Positions 26,419 to 34,509 are shown, counted from the first letter of the stretch. The stretch: 64,000 bases of DNA from Chitinophaga polysaccharea (GCF_902150045.1 NZ_CABFVU010000001.1:992001-1056000); one strand, 5' to 3'. Translations and numbers: made by a program. The notes: generated by a model not told the origin, from the sequence alone.

Positions 26419-27435
26419 TTATAACGACTTCCTCCTGATGAGTACAGTGGGAATGATTTCCTGGATCTTCTCCCGGGTTAATACAAAAGCAGCGGCCTTT
26501 TCCGCCATTAGTTTGAAATCGGTAGTATAGGTGGTGATACCGTCGAAGATCAGTTCTTTTACAATGTCGTCGTTGTGCGACAGGATACCGATGTCTTTGC
26601 CCGGCTTTAGTTTCATCTGCTTACAGTCTTTGAGCATGGTCCAAAGCTCGGCATTGTTAATAGTGAAATATACCTTTCCCTTTTCGAGGGTGCCGGGAAG
26701 GTATTCGGGCTTTATCTCACTTTTAATATTAAAATCCTTTACAAACTTCTTAAACGCCTGGAGAATTTCTATAGGCGTATCTGCCACCGGGCGATGATAA
26801 TATATCATGCCTTTATATTGTTTGATCACGCCTGCCAGCGCAGAAAAGGCTTTATAGGATGCATGTTTAAACTCCTGCGCTACATAGGAATAATCACCCG
26901 GAATGGGCTCATAACGGTCAATCATCAGGAACTTATCCATCGGGAGCGTGCCCAGGATGCCGGCGGTTTTGTTATGCGGGATGGGCGCTACCACGTACAT
27001 GCCGTATTTACCTTTCACACTGTTCACAATGCTTTGCAGTATTTCTATGTTATTGTGGTGGAAGAAAATATCTATATGCACATCTTTTCCCAAACCTGCA
27101 CGAAATGTTTTATAGAACATCTCCTGGAAAGCATCGAATGCAAATAGCACCAATGCGATGCGCAGATGTTGCTTTATATTCACATTGGCCACGAAAAACC
27201 CAACGCGGTTCCTGGGCTCCACAATTCCCCGGCTTACCAGTTCCTTGTAGGCCTTGGCAATTGTTTCCCGGGCGAACCCGAATTCATTGATCAGCTCATT
27301 CACAGAAGGCAGCATATCGCCCTGTGCAAGCCCTTTATTTTGTATGGCATTTAAAATACCATTTACCAGTTGTTCATGTTTGGATAATCCGCTCACTGCC
27401 TCCATCTCGTAAATCTGTTCAAATACGTGGTTCAT
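26419..27435 (-). CDS. GntR-family regulator with LacI-type ligand-binding domain
   Basis: 338 residues. The N-terminal 75 residues form a GntR winged helix (GLAQGDMLPSVNELINEFGF, ARETIAKAYKELVSRGIVEP). The rest is a periplasmic-binding-protein-like domain as in LacI-type repressors (HLRIALVLFAFDAFQEMFYK, DVHIDIFFHHNN, KPGKDIGILSHND). This combination is found in Bacteroidota sugar regulators, which bind a sugar or sugar phosphate in the cytoplasm. It lies directly upstream of the SusCD operon on the same strand, with similar repeat motifs downstream of the promoters of both units, which suggests local control and autoregulation. The effector is unknown. Confidence 0.86.
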   Translation of the reverse strand: MNHVFEQIYEMEAVSGLSKHEQLVNGILNAIQNKGLAQGDMLPSVNELINEFGFARETIAKAYKELVSRGIVEPRNRVGFFVANVNIKQHLRIALVLFAFDAFQEMFYKTFRAGLGKDVHIDIFFHHNNIEILQSIVNSVKGKYGMYVVAPIPHNKTAGILGTLPMDKFLMIDRYEPIPGDYSYVAQEFKHASYKAFSALAGVIKQYKGMIYYHRPVADTPIEILQAFKKFVKDFNIKSEIKPEYLPGTLEKGKVYFTINNAELWTMLKDCKQMKLKPGKDIGILSHNDDIVKELIFDGITTYTTDFKLMAEKAAAFVLTREKIQEIIPTVLIRRKSL

Positions 27436-27490
27436 AAGGGTTAATTAAGTTGTCACTGTTAATAGTGTTTTTTCGGGAAAGCAATAGCAG

Positions 27491-27517
27491 CTGTCCTATT
27501 CTATTCCGACAAAAATA
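27491..27517 (-). promoter_or_regulatory. Promoter and operator-like motif of the GntR-type gene
   Basis: On the minus strand TATTTTTG (27510-27517) matches TAnnTTTG. Immediately downstream lies GGAATAGAATAGGACAG, which shares AGAATAG and ATAGGA with the tandem decamers before the SusCD operon. This fits autoregulation by the same protein. Confidence 0.5.
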
Positions 27518-27556
27518 ATATTCCCTTTTTATATCTCCCTGATAAAAAATCCACTG

Positions 27557-27730
27557 ATGCCCTATGTTTTGTTTTATACTCCCGGAAAGTTCAATAAAAT
27601 GGCATCCGGCAATCACTTTGGCCCGCATATTACAGACCCCCGCATTGAAGATAATATGCTTACCGGCAAAATAAAACAGCTGCCATACAGGAGCCCGTTT
27701 CCCTTAATGCCCCATTACTCCTGGAAATAA
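27557..27730 (+). pseudogene. Unassigned 57-codon open frame, possible 3' remnant of a lost gene
   Basis: A 57-residue frame with many Pro, His and aromatic residues (MPYVLFYTPGKFNKMASGNH, then PHITDPRIEDN and YRSPFPLMPHYSWK). I do not recognise it. Its stop is only four bases before a plus-strand terminator with a good T-run, as expected for the true 3' end of a gene whose front part has been deleted. The frame is open further upstream, to a stop at about 27484, but that stretch overlaps the GntR promoter, so the real breakpoint probably lies near 27540. It could also be a chance frame. Confidence 0.3.
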
Positions 27731-27734
27731 AAGG

Positions 27735-27770
27735 GGCTGACCAAAAAGTAAAAAGGGCTTTTTGGCAGCC
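27735..27770 (+). terminator. Hairpin terminator, first copy of the GGCTGACCAAAAAG hairpin
   Basis: ggctgaccaaaaag pairs with ctttttggcagcc (one bulged base) around a 9-base loop, and a run of seven T follows at 27776. A near-identical hairpin stands at 29747-29784, at the other end of the remnant region. Confidence 0.7.
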
Positions 27771-27868
27771 TCAATTTTTTTGGACTGGTTTTATAGTTTG
27801 TTTTGGCATAAATAACTGTAGAGCTATTCAAAAGAAGTAAACAGCGTTTTTGTGGTCAATTTTGCCTT

Positions 27869-28400
27869 TCAGGCAGCTATGGATCCTTCTTCACTTTTAA
27901 GATTGTTGCGGGCTTGTTGTTTATAATACTCAAGAGACTGGTTGATTTTTATTGTGTGATTGGATGCTAATGTACCCTTGTAATCCCGGGCAAAAGGGCA
28001 ATCCTGACAATTCTCACACTCATATAACCGGCTAAAGCTGATATACCCATTTTTATTACGATCTGTTTTGACATAGCGAAAACGAAGTATTTTATTGTTA
28101 GGGCAGATGCAACTTTCACTAATCTGGTCATAGACAAAGTTCTCTTTACGGAATGGGTTTCACCATATTTACGACTTCGTTCTCTATGATACAGCGGAAA
28201 TTTTACATACGCGGCAATCTCCTTATCATCCATTAGCTCATAGTTCTCCCGGGTGCCAAATATGCTATCAGCTTTGATAGCTGCTGGCTCATATTGTCCA
28301 TGTTGTTCAATAACTTTGTCAAGCCTACTGCTTTGTTCTGCAATTTGTTCTTTTGTAACAGTCTGGCCGCTTGTTCCAGCTTCTTCCAGATCGTTTTATG
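27869..28400 (-). mobile_element. IS1182-family transposase remnant
   Basis: Minus-strand frames join into the middle of an IS1182-type transposase: LEEAGTSGQTVTKEQIAEQS, then IKADSIFGTRENYELMDDKE, then AAYVKFPLYHRERSRKY. After one frameshift near 28155 the Cys-rich part follows (NPFRKENFVYDQISESCICP, LYECENCQDCPFARDYKG), ending in KSEEGSIAA and a stop at 27869. A stop codon also interrupts the frame near 28398. Only about 175 of some 500 residues remain, and both the N-terminus and the C-terminal catalytic part are gone. It is therefore dead. It marks the left side of a stretch of broken genes, and IS activity or recombination probably caused the rearrangements. Confidence 0.75.
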
Positions 28401-28404
28401 CCGG

Positions 28405-28580
28405 TATAATGGTAACACGCCTGCAGACGATGGGTTACGGGTTGTCAGACTCGCCGGCAGGTCTCGCTGCTTTTTTTCCCCGATAAAATGAATGAATGGA
28501 CTTACAGCGGTGGAAATGCAGAGAAGTCGCTGACAAAAGATGAGATAATGGACGACATCACCCTGTATTGGCTTACGAAT
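28405..28580 (+). pseudogene. Epoxide hydrolase-like alpha/beta hydrolase remnant
   Basis: Plus-strand reading gives VTRLQTMGYGLSDSPAGLAA then, after a frameshift near 28478 in a run of T and C, DKMNEWTYSGGNAEKSLTKD and IMDDITLYWLTN. This matches the C-terminal part of epoxide-hydrolase-type alpha/beta hydrolases, where L-x-D-S-P-x-G-L-A-A, a W-rich helix, then L-x-x-x-I-T-L-Y-W-x-T-x-T are conserved. The match stops abruptly after LYWLTN at about 28580, where the sequence becomes that of a RiPP leader on the other strand. Front and catalytic parts are missing. Function is lost; it is a scar of a deletion or inversion. Confidence 0.65.
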
Positions 28581-28636
28581 CTGGTGAGGATCTCATTTGC
28601 ACCAAACTGCATTGCTTTTAATTGTAGTTTTTTCAT
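28502..28636 (-). pseudogene. Truncated RiPP precursor leader (GG-Bacteroidales / TIGR04149-like)
   Basis: An ATG at 28636 starts MKKLQLKAMQFGANEILTR, which closely follows the leader of Bacteroidota ribosomal natural-product precursors, usually M-K-K-L-x-L-K-A-x-x-L-G-A-N-E-I-L-T-R-E-Q-L-K-x-x-x-G-G. After the ILTR the expected E-Q-L-K and the double-glycine cleavage site are absent. Instead the frame runs through the antisense of the epoxide hydrolase remnant for 25 codons to a stop at 28502. The usual spaced upstream context (an A-rich stretch right before the ATG) is kept. The core peptide is lost, so this cannot make a product. It shows that a RiPP locus once stood here. The match is by eye and short, but very characteristic. 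Confidence 0.62.
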
Positions 28637-28666
28637 GTTTTTACTTTGATGATTAACAGAATGAGA

Positions 28667-28687
28667 CTTTATCCGTCAGGGATAAAG
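28667..28687. terminator. Hairpin between the VKOR remnant and the RiPP leader
   Basis: ctttatcc and ggataaag form a perfect 8-bp stem with a 5-base loop. On the minus strand it stands 28 bases after the VKOR stop and about 30 bases before the leader ATG, so it may have been an attenuator of the old operon. No T-run was seen. Confidence 0.4.
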
Positions 28688-28714
28688 AATATTCCTTGCT
28701 GTTGTTACTCGAGT

Positions 28715-29053
28715 TTAAACAGTAAGGAAATATTTCAGATCGCTTACACTGTATATTTCAGGCAATTGATATCCATTAATAAAAAATACGGGAGTGAATG
28801 AGATCTCCATTTGGCTGCACCATTGTTCCATTGCTTTTATCTTATCGTCCTGCATGTTTAACTCGCCGTTCATGGGGTATTTGGTTGCAAAGCTGGTATA
28901 TTCCCTTTCCGGGGCCAGGTACCAGTCGTCCAGTGCCTGTTTGAGCAATCTCTCATCTTTTTTACCGGCAATAGCCAGCAAGTGCCTGACCGGAGGTGTT
29001 TTGATATCTTCTGCCTGACTGCTGGCAGCGAATATAATCTTCACCTGAATCAT
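28715..29053 (-). pseudogene. C-terminal remnant of a VKOR/thioredoxin-fold protein
   Basis: About 110 residues resemble the C-terminal, DsbA/thioredoxin-like part of the vitamin K epoxide reductase fusion proteins that accompany Bacteroidota RiPP clusters: QVKIIFAASSQAEDIKTPPV, RHLLAIAGKKDERLL, ALDDWYLAPEREYTSFATKY, then FTPVFFINGYQLPEIYSVSD and LKYFL at the end. The frame is intact to its stop, but similarity begins abruptly near 29050, and the residues before that are antisense of the HlyD remnant. The VKOR membrane domain is missing. It precedes the RiPP leader on the same strand, as in complete loci, where it would form disulfides or support peptide export. Probably not functional. Confidence 0.62.
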
Positions 29054-29566
29054 GATATCGCACAACAACGTATCATATTTCAGCAGGCATTGCAATCACT
29101 TAAAAGTGTGATCGACGATTGGAAAAAAAGATATGTGTTGCAATCACCTGTTGATGGCAATATCTTTTTTATCATTCCGTTACAGGAAAACCAATTCCTG
29201 CAACCCGGCAAATTAATCGGATATATTAATCCCGATGATTCCCATTTTTACGCGGAAACCTATTTACCGCAAAATAATTTTGGGAAGGCAAGTATAGGAT
29301 TAAAGGTGCAACTGCGCTTTGACGCCTACCCCTACCAGGAAACAGGATTTGTGGATGGCACCATCAACTATATCTCTCATGTGGCCTCCGACAGTGGTTT
29401 CCTGGCAACTGTACAGCTAGACCACGGCCTTGTGACCAATACCGGCCGCCCCATTTCTTACAAGAGTGGCCTCACAGCCCAGGCCATTGTTATCAACCGG
29501 GATTTGCGCCTTTTACAACGGTTATGGTTTAATTTAAACAAGTCTGTTACCGTGGGGAACAAATAA
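29045..29566 (+). pseudogene. C-terminal remnant of an HlyD-type export (membrane fusion) protein
   Basis: About 170 residues match the C-terminal half of HlyD-family membrane fusion proteins of peptide ABC exporters. The segments are HDIAQQRIIFQQALQSLKSV, IDDWKKRYVLQSPVDGNIFF (lipoyl-type half-motif), GYINPDDSHFYAETYLPQNN, LKVQLRFDAYPYQETGFVDG and GLTAQAIVINRDLRLLQRLW. The N-terminal membrane anchor and first hairpin are absent, and similarity starts at the same breakpoint (about 29045) where the VKOR remnant ends on the other strand. The frame upstream, from a methionine at 28982, is antisense of VKOR. In complete clusters this protein sits with the peptidase ABC transporter, which is not present here. 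It belongs to the same lost RiPP export locus. Confidence 0.62.
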
Positions 29567-29567
29567 T

Positions 29568-29738
29568 GTGTTAATTGGCACGGAAAAGCAGTTCATTACC
29601 GGTTACAGCGTTCATCAAAAAAACAATAACGGCGCCTGGTTTAAAGAATATCTGACACAACAGCAAAAGCATGGTTCCACATCCCGGAAAACATCATTGC
29701 AGACAGTATTTTTGGCACTCAGGAAAATTATCACCTGA
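29568..29738 (+). other. Unassigned 56-codon frame after the HlyD remnant
   Basis: A GTG one base after the HlyD stop opens a 56-codon frame (VLIGTEKQFITGYSVHQKNN, then WFKEYLTQQQKHGSTSRKTS) ending at 29738. It is not recognised. It may be the front of the next export-locus gene after a deletion, or chance. Position is suggestive only. Confidence 0.25.
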
Positions 29739-29746
29739 AAAAAGAA

Positions 29747-29784
29747 GGCTGACCAAAAAGCGTTCTTTTACTTTTTGGTCAGCC
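29747..29784 (-). terminator. Terminator of the glp-SusCD operon, second copy of the GGCTGACCAAAAAG hairpin
   Basis: A perfect 14-bp stem (ggctgaccaaaaag and its complement) with a 10-base loop. On the minus strand it is followed by TTCTTTTTTC, so it ends transcription 17 bases after the SusD stop. The stem is almost identical to that at 27735-27770. Confidence 0.85.
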
Positions 29785-29800
29785 ACACTATACCTGGCAA

Positions 29801-31387
29801 TCAGTAACCCGGGTTCTGTTCCAGGTTAGGGTTCAGATCTCTTTCACCTACCGGTATCGGCCACCAGTAGTCGCGCAGTTTATCAAACGTACGGGTTTCT
29901 ATCTTTTTACCGGCATAATTTTCAATAGGCCCGTTCATTACTGTTTCAGCAGTTTTCCAGCGACGGATATCATTGTAATACAATCCCTCCCCTGCAAACT
30001 CCACGCGTCTTTCATGACGGATCTCTGCACGCAGCGCCTCTTTAGATAAGGTATTGGAAATATGCGGCATTTTCACCCTGTCGCGGATAGCGTTGAGTGC
30101 GGCAAAAATGGTGGCATCCGGGCCGCTTACTTCGTTCTGCGCTTCTGCATACATCATCAGGATGTCGGCATATCTCAGCACAATAAAGTTAATATCAGAC
30201 TGGCCGTCTTTCAGATCCGACTTATCTTTTGGCGGTACAATGCTGTCGTAAAGGCTATATTTCTTCATACCATAACCGGTAATAGCAAAGCGGGTAGCAG
30301 GGATAATGGCGCCACGGTACATATCGCCGGGATAAGTGAAGGTACCGTATAAACGGGGATCACGGCGCAGGTAAGGGCTATCTGCCTTATACCCGGAAGC
30401 CGGATCGGTGATGGGCAACCCATTGTTCATGTAATAGGTTTTGGCCAGGTCCAGCAGCGGTGCGTTGGTGTTGTATTGCGTACAGATCAGGTCGAACGAA
30501 CTACCTTGTTGCGGGAAGATGTACTGCACATCAAAAATAACTTCCTTGTTATTTTCGTTGGGTTGCAGGAACAACCCACGGTAATTTGCAAACAGGCCGT
30601 AGCCGGTACCTCCCAGGTCCATTACCGCCCTGGCGGCATCAGCTGCGGCTTTCCATTTGGCCACGTCGTTGGAAGGGTTCAGCAGGGGGCTGGCTTCGTA
30701 CAGCAACACTCTTGCTTTCAGTGCCATTGCAGCGCCCTTTGTAGCGCGACCGAGATCCGCCCCGGTGAATTTCACCGGCAGCCGCGTAGCAGCCATATCG
30801 AGGTCTTTCAACACATTAGCTACCACTTCTGCACGTGGTGTACGTGGAAGTTTGGCCTGTGCGTTTCTATCAGGTGGATCCAGGATCAGCGGTACTGCGC
30901 CATAATAATTCTCCAGTATAAAGTAATAAAGCCCACGCAGGAAATAAGCCTCTCCTTTCATCCTCTTCCGGGTATCCTCATCAAGCGCAGTCACTTCATC
31001 TACCTTCTTCAGAAATGTATTACAACGCCCAATGCCGCTGTAGCAATCAGAATAACGAGAGGTAACGATACCGCCTGTGCTGGACATCTGGGTACCGCGT
31101 GCAATGGAGTTAAAGCTCATTGCATCCGTTTGGTTATAAGCATTCGGAGAAATGGTTTCTTCCCAGAGGGCAGTGGCATTGTTGGATGTTTTACCACCAA
31201 ATATGCCCTGGTTGCGCAGTACGGAGTAACAGCCTACCAGGCCTGCGTTGGCAGCTTCCGGCGTTTGCCAGAAAGTTGATTCCGGGTAACGGTCGTGCGG
31301 GGAGGTGTTCAGCAGGTCCTTGTTGCAACCTGCAGCCAGGAGACCGGTGCAGGAAAGTAAGAGATATATCTTTTTCATACTATTCAT
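29801..31387 (-). CDS. SusD/RagB lipoprotein of the glycerophosphodiester locus
   Basis: 528 residues with a lipoprotein signal (LLSCTGLLAAGC). It has the SusD N-terminal motif (NKDLLNTSPHDRYPESTFWQ), TPR-like helices (GEAYFLRGLYYFILENYYGA) and the C-terminal family region (DILMMYAEAQNEVSGPDATI, LRAEIRHERRVEFAGEGLYY, NDIRRW). It is the last gene of the glp operon, 11 bp after SusC, and is followed by a strong terminator. SusD proteins are surface lids that capture ligand for the SusC channel. Because all upstream genes serve glycerophosphodiester and glycerol catabolism, the captured ligand is probably such a compound rather than a plain glycan. This last point is an inference from operon structure. 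Confidence 0.94.
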   Translation of the reverse strand: MNSMKKIYLLLSCTGLLAAGCNKDLLNTSPHDRYPESTFWQTPEAANAGLVGCYSVLRNQGIFGGKTSNNATALWEETISPNAYNQTDAMSFNSIARGTQMSSTGGIVTSRYSDCYSGIGRCNTFLKKVDEVTALDEDTRKRMKGEAYFLRGLYYFILENYYGAVPLILDPPDRNAQAKLPRTPRAEVVANVLKDLDMAATRLPVKFTGADLGRATKGAAMALKARVLLYEASPLLNPSNDVAKWKAAADAARAVMDLGGTGYGLFANYRGLFLQPNENNKEVIFDVQYIFPQQGSSFDLICTQYNTNAPLLDLAKTYYMNNGLPITDPASGYKADSPYLRRDPRLYGTFTYPGDMYRGAIIPATRFAITGYGMKKYSLYDSIVPPKDKSDLKDGQSDINFIVLRYADILMMYAEAQNEVSGPDATIFAALNAIRDRVKMPHISNTLSKEALRAEIRHERRVEFAGEGLYYNDIRRWKTAETVMNGPIENYAGKKIETRTFDKLRDYWWPIPVGERDLNPNLEQNPGY

Positions 31388-31398
31388 GATTTGGAGGT

Positions 31399-34300
31399 TT
31401 AGAAGGTAACGTTGATACCACCGTTAAAGGTTTTCAACATGGGATAAGTATACAACGTTGTTTGATCCAGTATGGATTCCGGATCGAAATCCTTATAACG
31501 GGAGAAAGTGAGCAGGTTTTCCGCATTGATAAACACGCTTACTTTCTGGATCTTTGCTTTCGACAACCATTGCTGTGGCAGCGCATATCCCAGCTGTATA
31601 TTCTTCATTCTCAGGTAGGAGTTATCCCTTAACCAGAAAGTAGAGCGCTGGAAATTGTCGATGCTGCCGGTGCTGGTGGTTATGATAGGCAGGCGTGCGT
31701 TTGGCTTCTCGGGGGTCCAGGCATCCCTTGTCCATTCCCAGGTGGCATTGGCGCCATTGTTGAACGGATATGCCAGGTTAGCGGTAGGCAATACTTTTAT
31801 GCCGCCTATGCCCTGGAAGGAAGCGCTGAGTGTGATCCCTTTATAACCCACGTTAAACCCGAAACCATAAGTATATTTCGGCACGGAAGAAGAGCTGTTC
31901 ACAACTACACGGTCATCGCCATTGATGATCCCGTCGTTATTAACATCCCTGAATTTAATGTAGCCTGGTTTTGTATTGGCAGATTGCTTTGCGCTGGCAT
32001 CCACTTCCGCCTGGCTCTGGAAAATACCCTCTGCCTGTAATACATAAAAAGACTCAATAGGAGATCCGGCCTGCGTGATGGTACCTGAACCATAAATAAT
32101 TTCACCATGCAGATCCACTACTTCGTTTTTATTATAGGCAACGCTTCCATAAACATTCAGATCTACTTCACCGATATGATCCCGGTACTGGGCTGTTACT
32201 TCAAAACCGGTGTTATCTACCACGCCCACATTCTGTTTTGCGCCGGCCAGGTTTCCCACCTGTGATGGCATGCCCACCTCGCGCAGGATACCATCTGTAC
32301 GTTTTTTATAGGCATCAACGGTAAGGCCTATACGATTATTCCAGAAGTTAAGATCAACGCCAACATTGTATGCAGTGGTGATTTCCCATTTAAGTGTAGA
32401 ATCCGCATCAGCCGTTTTGGCCGCACCGGAATTCAGTACGCCGCCAAAACTGTAGTCTTCACCAAGGTTTACTGTTGGCTCTGTGGTGTACAATGCAATG
32501 GCCTGGTTACCTAATTTGCCGACGGAGGCCCGCAGCTTCAGTACGTTTATGAAATCAGAATGAAAGAAGGATTCTTTATCAATACGCCAGCCGGCAGATA
32601 CAGAAGGAAAAAATGCCCAACGGCTATGTCTTCCAAGGCGACTGGAGCCATCATAACGGAAAGTAGCCTCCAGCAGGTATTTCCCATCATAGTCGTAATT
32701 GAAACGGCCAAAATAAGATTCCAGTACATCGCGGGTAAGATTGCCCGATGTCGCATTCCAGATAGTACCAGCACTTAACGCATCCAGCCGGCCATCCAGG
32801 TAACCATACATACTGGCTGCCCAGGAGTCGGAGTCGAAGTTATCGTAACTGGCGCCCACCATGGCGGAAACATTATGTTTCTCTTTGAACTGGTGCTTCC
32901 AGTCGAGCGTATTATAGAAGTGGATGTTCATATCATTATAATCCGTTTTGGCCGACCGTGGCGCGGTGGCCGGGCTATTCCAGTTGATGGTATCGCCGGT
33001 TTTCGGATTAAAGGTTTGCATACGTGGTGTGAAGCCGCTCAGCAAGCCATCGTATTTATCCACACCGAACTTAATATTATAGTTGATATCGAAGGGCAGT
33101 TTATATTCTGCAAAAACGGTGGTCAGGAAACGCTGGATCTGTTTTGTCTGCAACCCGTTGTATGCCAGCATGCGGGGGTTTTCCCAGTTGTTACGGCCGG
33201 CGGTTCTGAGCCAGGAGTTGCCATAACGGCCGTCCGGCAGCGTATCTGTAAGGATAGGCAATGTACGGGCCAGGTAGGTCCAGGTATCAGTATAAAACGG
33301 TGTGGTGTAGGTTCTGTAATAACCGTCCATAGTAATACCGGCGCGCAGGCGTTTGGTTACATCCATGGAAGCATTCAGTCCTACAGAATATTTCTTCTCA
33401 TGGTTACCGGGCCCGAAAAGAATACCGTTCCTGTCGAGATAACCGAGAGATAAGCGGTAATTATACTTTTCGCCGCTGCCGGAAATGCTCAGGTCATGTT
33501 TTTGAATTACACCATTCTTCAGCGCAATATCATACCAGTTGTTGGCCGGGTAAGTGAAAGGATCTGTCGCCATTCCTTTTTTATATTCCTCAATATCAGA
33601 TTCCTTGTATTCGATTGCTTTGCCTTCATTAATAAGGGCCTGGTTCTTCAGTTTCATGTAAACAATGGGATCACTGATCACATCCGGCAGGTAAGTAGCT
33701 TTCTGCTGGCCATAATAATAGCTGTAGTTTACACGGGAACTGCCTCTTCCTTTTTTTGTGGTAACAAGGATAACGCCGTTGGAGCCACGGGAGCCATAAA
33801 TGGCAGCAGCAGCATCTTTCAGTACAGTAACGGTTTCAATATCATTTGGATTGAGCTCGTCCATAGAATATTCAATACCATCTACCAGCACCAGCGGATC
33901 GTTGGCCCTGGGATCCGTGCTGCCAAAGGTATTCACTCCCCTGATACGGATGGTGCTGCGATCCACACCAGGCTGGCTGTTGCTCAGGTTGGCGAATACG
34001 CCGGGCACACCATGCAGGGCGTTACTCACGTTGGTAAGCGGCTGCCCTTCCTTGTCTACCATATTTACAGTGGTGATGGCGCCGGTGAGAGTGGCTTTCT
34101 TTTGTGTGCCATAACCTACTACCACAACATCGTTTAGTTTCTGGATATCTTCCTGCAATACTACCTGTACAGTGGAAGATTTTACTTTTACTTCTTTTGG
34201 CAGGTAACCAATAAAGGTAAATTTCAGTGTAGCTTCTTTGGGTGCATTCAATTTAAAAGCGCCGTTTACATCAGTAGCGGCGCCGCGGCTGGTACCTGCT

Positions 34301-34467
34301 ACCTGTACATTCACCCCTATCAGTGGCGTACCATTGGCGGCAGTTACCTTACCAGTAACGGGAATATCCTGTGCCTGCAGGGACAGGCTGCCAATGCCTG
34401 TGATCCCGATACACAGCAACAGAAAAATCGCCGGTTTTAACTGGCGGAGTCGTGAAAACCATTTCAT
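31399..34467 (-). CDS. SusC/RagA TonB-dependent transporter of the glycerophosphodiester locus
   Basis: 1022 residues, with a signal peptide (hydrophobic run ending SLSLQAQ). A CarboxypepD_reg-like domain (VTGKVTAANGTPLIGVNVQV, FTFIGYLPKEV) is followed by the linker LNDVVVVGYGTQKKATLTGA, a plug domain (PLVLVDGIEYSMDELNPNDI, VLKDAAAAIYGSRGSNGVIL) and the barrel, ending TFNGGINVTF. No STN domain is present, so no anti-sigma signalling. It lies 42 bp after the phosphodiesterase gene and 11 bp before SusD. The pair is expected to move ligand across the outer membrane, driven by TonB. Together with GDPD, glpF, glpK and glpD it would complete a route from outer surface to dihydroxyacetone phosphate. 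Whether the ligand is a phospholipid head group, a teichoic-acid fragment or another glycerophospho compound is unknown. Confidence 0.95.
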   Translation of the reverse strand: MKWFSRLRQLKPAIFLLLCIGITGIGSLSLQAQDIPVTGKVTAANGTPLIGVNVQVAGTSRGAATDVNGAFKLNAPKEATLKFTFIGYLPKEVKVKSSTVQVVLQEDIQKLNDVVVVGYGTQKKATLTGAITTVNMVDKEGQPLTNVSNALHGVPGVFANLSNSQPGVDRSTIRIRGVNTFGSTDPRANDPLVLVDGIEYSMDELNPNDIETVTVLKDAAAAIYGSRGSNGVILVTTKKGRGSSRVNYSYYYGQQKATYLPDVISDPIVYMKLKNQALINEGKAIEYKESDIEEYKKGMATDPFTYPANNWYDIALKNGVIQKHDLSISGSGEKYNYRLSLGYLDRNGILFGPGNHEKKYSVGLNASMDVTKRLRAGITMDGYYRTYTTPFYTDTWTYLARTLPILTDTLPDGRYGNSWLRTAGRNNWENPRMLAYNGLQTKQIQRFLTTVFAEYKLPFDINYNIKFGVDKYDGLLSGFTPRMQTFNPKTGDTINWNSPATAPRSAKTDYNDMNIHFYNTLDWKHQFKEKHNVSAMVGASYDNFDSDSWAASMYGYLDGRLDALSAGTIWNATSGNLTRDVLESYFGRFNYDYDGKYLLEATFRYDGSSRLGRHSRWAFFPSVSAGWRIDKESFFHSDFINVLKLRASVGKLGNQAIALYTTEPTVNLGEDYSFGGVLNSGAAKTADADSTLKWEITTAYNVGVDLNFWNNRIGLTVDAYKKRTDGILREVGMPSQVGNLAGAKQNVGVVDNTGFEVTAQYRDHIGEVDLNVYGSVAYNKNEVVDLHGEIIYGSGTITQAGSPIESFYVLQAEGIFQSQAEVDASAKQSANTKPGYIKFRDVNNDGIINGDDRVVVNSSSSVPKYTYGFGFNVGYKGITLSASFQGIGGIKVLPTANLAYPFNNGANATWEWTRDAWTPEKPNARLPIITTSTGSIDNFQRSTFWLRDNSYLRMKNIQLGYALPQQWLSKAKIQKVSVFINAENLLTFSRYKDFDPESILDQTTLYTYPMLKTFNGGINVTF

Positions 34468-34509
34468 AAGTGCTTGTTTTTTTTAGTGTTTTGGTAGATA
34501 AGATAATGG

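Noticed and set aside
27419..27628. A 69-codon minus-strand frame upstream of the GntR-type gene
   Set aside because: It covers the predicted promoter and operator of that gene and its translation looks random.
28715..29095. The 126-residue frame as an intact gene
   Set aside because: Its first 14 residues are antisense to the HlyD remnant and the family similarity starts abruptly inside, so it is a truncated remnant.
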